This document shows, in pieces, positions 58,245-64,000 of a stretch of 64,000 bases of DNA. Both the position numbers and the translations under genes were made by a program. This stretch comes from Acanthamoeba sp. SK_2022b (taxonomy: Eukaryota; Discosea; Longamoebia; Acanthamoebidae), in the NCBI GenBank assembly GCA_027943245.1, contig JANDJZ010000183.1:1-64000 (forward strand), given 5' to 3'. A model generated the notes under the pieces. It saw nothing but the letters and a program-made list of their open reading frames with translations. It was not told where the DNA came from and did not search any database. Every line of letters starts with the position of its first letter. Position 1 is the stretch's first letter.

Positions 58245-61200
58245 CCACATCACCATCACAACACCATCACCATACCATCACAACATCACAACACCATCAC
58301 CACCACAACACCATCACAACACCACCACATCACCACATCACCATCACAACACCACCACACCACCACATCACCATCACAACACCACCACATCACCACACCA
58401 TCACAACACCACACCATCAACACCACCACATCACCACATCACCACATCACCATCACAACACAACCACATCACCACATCGCCATCACAACACCATCTCAAC
58501 ACCATCACAACACCATCTCAACACCATCTCAACACCATCACAACACCATCTCAACACCATCAACACCATCTCAACACCATCACAACATCACCACATCACC
58601 ATCACAACACCATGACCACACCATCACAACACCATCACCATCACCACACCATCACAACACCATCACCACATCACCACAACACCATCACAACACCATCACC
58701 AAATCACCACAACACCATCACAACATCATCACCACCAGCACAACATCACCATAACTCCAGCACAACACCAGCACACCATCACCACAACATCACCCAACAA
58801 CTCCACAACCTCACCACAACACCATGATCACACCATTATCACACCACCACCACACATCACCATCTCAACTCCATCACAACACCACAACATCACCATCACA
58901 ACACCACAACATCACCACCAGCACAACACCATAACATCACCATTACATCACCATCACAACATCACCTTAACAACACCATCACAACACCACAACATCACCA
59001 TCACAACACCACAACATCACCACCAGCACAACACCATAACATCACCATTACATCACCATCACAACATCACCACAACTCCATCGCAACACCAGAACAACAC
59101 CATCACCACACCACCACATCACCACAACACCACCACATCACCAGCACATCACCACAACACCACCACCACATCACCACCAACACCACCACCACATCACCAC
59201 AACACCACAACACCACATCACCACATCACCACATCACCACAACATCACCACAACACCATGATCACACCATGATCACACCACCACCACACATCACAACCAC
59301 ACCAGCACAACGTCACCACAACTCCATGACAACACCATCACAACATCACAGCACCACCACAACACCACCACATCACCACCACATCACCACAACATCCACA
59401 ACCATAACACCACCACAACACCACCACAACGTCACCACATCACCACCATCACAACACATCACCACATCACCACACCTAACCACAACCATAACACCACCAC
59501 AACGTCACCACATCACCACCATCTCCACAACACCACCACAACATCACCACACCAAACCACAACACCACAACATCACCTCATCACCACACCACCCTATCAC
59601 CACCACCACTACCACAATGGTACTACAAGATCACCACAAGATCACCACAACATCACACCACAACACAACCACAACACCACCACAATATCACCACAACACC
59701 ACCACCACCACCAACACCACCACCACAACACCACAACATCACCACAACACCACCACAACATTACCACAGCATCACAGCATCACACCACCACCACAGCAAT
59801 AGCACACCAACATCACCACACCCCCACCACAACACAACAACAACACCATATCACCACAACAATACCACACAGCACCACATTACCTGACCACCATCACTAA
59901 TACCACACCAGCACCACCACCAAAACGTCACCACCACATCACCACAACAACACCACAACATTATGGTAACACCACCACACCCCCACCCAACATCACCACA
60001 ACAACACCACAACACCATCACACCATCAACACAACACCACAACATCACATAACACCTATACAGCACCATACCAATATCACCACTTCACTACAACATCACC
60101 TAACACCACCACAACACCACCATTCCACGACAACAACATCACCACAACACCACCACACCACACCACAACAACACCACCACACCACCACAACAACACCATC
60201 ACCAGGCCATACCATCACCACAACACCACCACAACATCACCACAACACCATACCATCACCACACCACCACAACAACTTCACACCACACCACATCACCACA
60301 ACACCACATCACCACATCACCACAACACCACATCACCACATCACCACAACACCACATCACCACATCACCACAACACCACAACATCATCACCACATCACCA
60401 CTACAACACCACCACACCATCACCACAACACCACCACACCACCACCACAACAACACCACACCACCACAACAACACCATCACCACACCATAACACCACCAC
60501 ACCACCACAACAACACCATCACCACACCACCACAACACCACCGCAACATCACCACAACACCACCACACCATCTCCACAACACCACCACAACAACAACACC
60601 ACCACAATACCACCCCACCACCCCCTCCTCAACACTGCAACATCACAGTAACACCAAAACACTACAATAACACCACAACCCCACCACACCAACACTACAA
60701 CACCACAACACCACCACATACCACCCCATACAAATCAAAACACCACCACAACAACTCCACAACATTACCCTAGCCGCACCATAACATCACCACAACCACA
60801 CCACAAGATTACCACAACATCACCACACCACCACACAACATCACCACCACAACACAACATCACCACAACACCACCACACCACCACAAAATCACTACAACA
60901 ACCACAACAACATCACAACACCACAAACTCACCACACCAACATCACAACATCACTACAACAACACCACAACACCTCCACTGCACCACCCCACCACAACAC
61001 CACCCCCAAACACTTCAACACCATTACCACAACATTACCACCACAAAACCACAACATCACCACACCACCACAACACCACACCACACAATACCACCACACA
61101 ACCACCACCACCATAACCACAACATCTGAACACTACACCACCACAACACCACACCACCACTCCATCACCACAACATCACCACACCACCACACAACAACAC

Positions 61201-61512
61201 ACCACAACATCACCACATCACAACACACCGCAACATCATCACACCACCACTCCATCACCACACCACCACACCACCACCACACCACAACACACCACCACCT
61301 CAACAACAACACCACCACACCAACACCACACAATTACCACCACCACACCACCACACCAACACCACACAATTACCACCACCACACCACAACAGCATCACCA
61401 CCACACCATCACAACACCATCACAACACCACAACAGCATCATCACAACACATCACCACAACATCACACCATACCATCACACCACCACCACACCACCACCA
61501 CACCACCACCAC
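58245..61512. repeat. 3.3 kb CAC/ACA-rich low-complexity block
   Basis: Irregular ACCACAACA/CATCACCA units with almost no other sequence. It contains a tandem duplication of about 100 bp (58,878-58,970 and 58,986-59,075). Long plus-strand frames here (His/Thr/Asn) are repeat translations, not genes. Confidence 0.95.
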
Positions 61513-61910
61513 ATTGGCCTTTCCAGCCCACATGGCTAGCACGCATGCACACAAATCCCAAGGACACCCAAGACTGTGGAGTAGCTTGATCACATCATGC
61601 CACCCAGCTGCAGCCGCCTTAGCACATAGCCGCTCGTTGCAGGGACAGCCACTTTCAACTGCCCACTTGACCATGTCCCACCAGCCACAGACCGCCACTT
61701 CCAGACACAGTTTGGTGTTCATGGCACTGTGACCATTCTCCATGACCCACCACAGCATGGGCAGTGCGCGACCACAGTGGAGCATAGGTCAGACATATAG
61801 CCAGACAAGGGCCCCTCAGCGAGGAGGGCTTTGAGGCTGGTGGTTTTTCCTTTCCAGACAGCCATCATGCCCTTGTGGTTGCGCCAGGATTCGTCTGCAG
61901 CTGCACACAT
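61513..61910 (-). pseudogene. ankyrin-repeat segment, possibly 5' exons of the gene at 57265
   Basis: MMAVWKGKTTSLKALLAEG, then after a frame change ALPMLWWVMENGHSAMNTK, VKWAVESGCPCNERLCAKA and LLHSLGCPWDLCACVLAMWA. The last unit stops at GKAN, where the CAC block begins; the next expected residues would be of the VFEWL type found at 58,165. The frame change near 61,785 could be an intron or damage. Confidence 0.55.
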
Positions 61911-62639
61911 TGTCAGGGCTTGAGGGGGTGCTCATGCTTTGTGTTCCTTTAGATCTTAGAACAACATCTTTTGTAAGAAAATTTTGCTGTGGGAAAAAAA
62001 TTGGGTGTGGACAACACACACTGGAACAAGCTATATTAATGTTTTGGCAGGTTGTTCCAGTCCATCTCATTCATCCCTAGGTCTTTTAGCCAACATCACC
62101 ATAACTCCACCACAATATCACCCCAACATTACCACAACAACAGCACCATCACAACAACATGACCACCACAACACCACCACAACACCATCACCACAACACC
62201 ACCATAACAACATCACAACAACAACACCACAACATCACTATAATGCTGCAACCTCACCACACCACCACACATGTACATGAAAAGTACCTTCAACCTTGGG
62301 GCCATGTAGTTTTTAGGTTCATTTATTGCAACACTTTGCCAAGACATGCTTTTGCTTGGAGCTCTTCCATCCTCAAGGGCTGGACTTGCTGCTTCTGGCT
62401 TGTCAGCCTCCACTGGCCACTTGCACCTTCTCATCCACTCTCTTTGCAGCCACTGCTCTTGCCTTGCCTCCTCTACAGGCAAACAGGTTGTCCTTCCATC
62501 TTCTAGGGGAAAAATCGTTTAAAAGGCACAAGGATGTGTAAAGCAAGATGGAGGGGATACATCTATCAAGAGCAACCACAGTGGGAGGAAGAGCACCAAG
62601 TGGTGCAAGAGCCTAAAGGGGAAAAGGAGGAGGAGCAAA
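61911..62639. other. spacer with short CAC-rich block
   Basis: CAC/ACA repeats recur at 62,090-62,270. No gene recognised in the rest. Confidence 0.6.
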
Positions 62640-62758
62640 AGGATACGGCACGGTGGATTCCCGGGTGGTCGCCCACCCCAGTACTAACACCGCCTGGCGC
62701 AGCTTAACTTCGCTGTTCGGATGGGAAGCGGTGCTTTCTGCGCAGTATGGCCGTATCC
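62640..62758 (-). rRNA. 5S ribosomal RNA gene
   Basis: 119 nt. The ends GGATACGGC and GCCGTATCC pair perfectly, so this copy is probably closest to the canonical gene. Upstream GATGTT as in other copies; downstream CCTTTTGC stop. Confidence 0.93.
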
Positions 62759-63600
62759 AACATCGTTCATCATGTTGTCATTAATCCTGCAGTACGGCCA
62801 TACTTCCTGTTAGCCCATTGTCTCATGGCAAGAAGCACATTTTCTCAAAACAATAATTGTGTGCTTGTTACATGTACCCAGCTCCCTACACTTGCATGAA
62901 TCAATTAGCCACAAGATTTTTCAGCATCAATCTATCAAAGCACTCTCTCACATGGCATCTCCAGATCTGCACCTCATTCTCAACTCCCACTCTACCTCCT
63001 CCACACTTTCCTCAATTCTTCCCTACAACTCAAACAAGCAGCTTCAAGAGCAGGAACCAAGGGCAATCACTTTCTTGTTCAATTCCCAACATGCTGGACA
63101 TTTTTTTGTGTTTTCTTTTCTGATTGAGGTAAATATTCCTCTTGAGACATGCCAACATCCCATCCAAGCTAAGCCGTTCATGCCATGCACATGCTCCCAT
63201 GTGTTAAGCAAGCATGTGGGCAAAACCTTGGTGCAATCCTAGCAATGTAAAGTAGCAGAGCAGGCACATGCATGACAGTGCAGCATCAAGTCATAACCAC
63301 CTCTATTATCAAATGGGAGGTCCAGTCATTTTAAAATTGATTTTGATCTCTAGGTTTAGCCTCAAAATAGGTTTGAACTCCCAATCTCCCATTTTGCAAG
63401 GATTAATTTCCTTTTTTGTCAAAAATGTTCATATTTCACCAAATCAATATTTATCGCATATTAAAAGATGTCAACTTATATATCCAGCATAACCCATTAT
63501 ACAATGCAATTGTGGCCACCTGTGTAACATGGCTCTGCACTTTCTTCATCTCCTTCACCTCTTCACCGGAATGCTGCAGTGTCCTGCATGTGCAGGTGAG
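62759..63600. other. CpG-poor spacer, nothing recognised
   Basis: AT-richer, no credible exon. 63,296-63,325 shares a block with 27,705-27,735 in inverted orientation. Confidence 0.5.
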
Positions 63601-63609
63601 AGCTGCTTC

Positions 63610-64000
63610 ATTGATGGCATTGCAAGGTTTGCCAGTGCACCTCCTTCATCACACATGCTTGCTTGAAACTATTGTGTCCACATGTGCAATGTTCATGCTC
63701 CTCTTTGCCACACGTGCATCTTCACTACAAAAATGCCTACCATCTGGTCATGTATGAGTATGTGTGGGATGTTGATGGTCTTCTTGGCAACTCTCTCTGC
63801 TCTACCATTGCATACACATATGCATTGCTCATGCACCTCCCTTCACCATTAAAGCCTGCAATTTGGTCATGTGTGGGCATGTGATGTTGGAGGTCTTCAT
63901 TACATTTATGCTTGCTAAACCATTGCATACATGTACACAATGCTCCTGCACCTTCTTTCCTGCCCTTGAACTAGTCATGTTTGGGCATGTGTTGTGGGTG
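63610..64000. repeat. diverged tandem repeat, unit about 110-120 bp, continuing past the window
   Basis: GGTCATG followed by a GTATGTG/GGCATGTG-like run recurs at about 63,746, 63,865 and 63,973, with CCATTGCATACA and GCTCNTGCACCTYC between. Confidence 0.65.

Noticed and set aside
57607..58827. 406-codon plus-strand frame rich in His/Thr/Ser
   Set aside because: Antisense to the ankyrin gene, then translation of the CAC repeat block; no domain.
58245..61512. Possible CRISPR-like or satellite array
   Set aside because: Irregular units with no unique spacers; low-complexity DNA in a eukaryotic context.
62786..62799. TACGGCCATACT as another 5S fragment
   Set aside because: Only about 12 matching bases without a defined boundary; too short to separate from chance next to a real 5S gene.

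Overview
The window is nuclear DNA of an intron-rich unicellular eukaryote, most likely an Acanthamoeba-like amoebozoan. The basis is a 119-120 nt 5S rRNA of Acanthamoeba type present in several dispersed copies, GC-rich coding exons split by many short GT-AG introns, and (TG)n/(CA)n tracts inside those introns. The species call is inference. Exon structures below were read by eye, so outer coordinates are firmer than individual splice sites.

Layout. 1-9.5 kb: the 3' part of REV3 (DNA polymerase zeta catalytic subunit) followed by a secreted EGF/PAN-domain protein, both +. 9.5-17.1 kb: a CpG-poor island holding a complete but decayed Ty1/copia element with LTRs and target-site duplication, 5S rRNA genes and fragments, a broken gene fragment and a minus-strand acidic protein. 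17.3-24.3 kb: a divergent pair, the replisome adaptor WDHD1/CTF4 (-) and an F-box-like protein carrying a region resembling the phenylalanyl-tRNA synthetase alpha N-terminus (+). 24.3-31.9 kb: a second island with a 5S gene, decayed transposon sequence, and two head-to-head copies of a non-LTR retrotransposon whose 3' ends both abut nucleotide 22 of a 5S rRNA gene. 32.0-52.5 kb: a dense gene block with an MPPED-type metallophosphoesterase (-), a small membrane protein (-), exportin-2/CSE1 (-), a FAAP24-like repair protein (+), malic enzyme (-), an F-box/degenerate translation-GTPase fusion (-) and PGAP1 (+). 52.5-64 kb: CpG-poor DNA with two more 5S genes, copia and other transposon remnants, an ankyrin-repeat gene, a 3.3 kb CAC-rich repeat block and a diverged tandem repeat.

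The strongest unusual signal is the repeated use of one point in the 5S rRNA gene (after nt 21) as an insertion site: two LINE 3' junctions plus an orphan 5S nt 1-21 fragment. All 5S genes lie in CpG-poor, transposon-rich islands. The two LTRs of the copia element differ only by transitions, nearly all at ancestral CpG sites, which points to methylation-linked or RIP-like decay of these islands. Two divergent promoters (WDHD1/F-box gene and CSE1/FAAP24-like) carry E2F-type sites, suggesting cell-cycle control.
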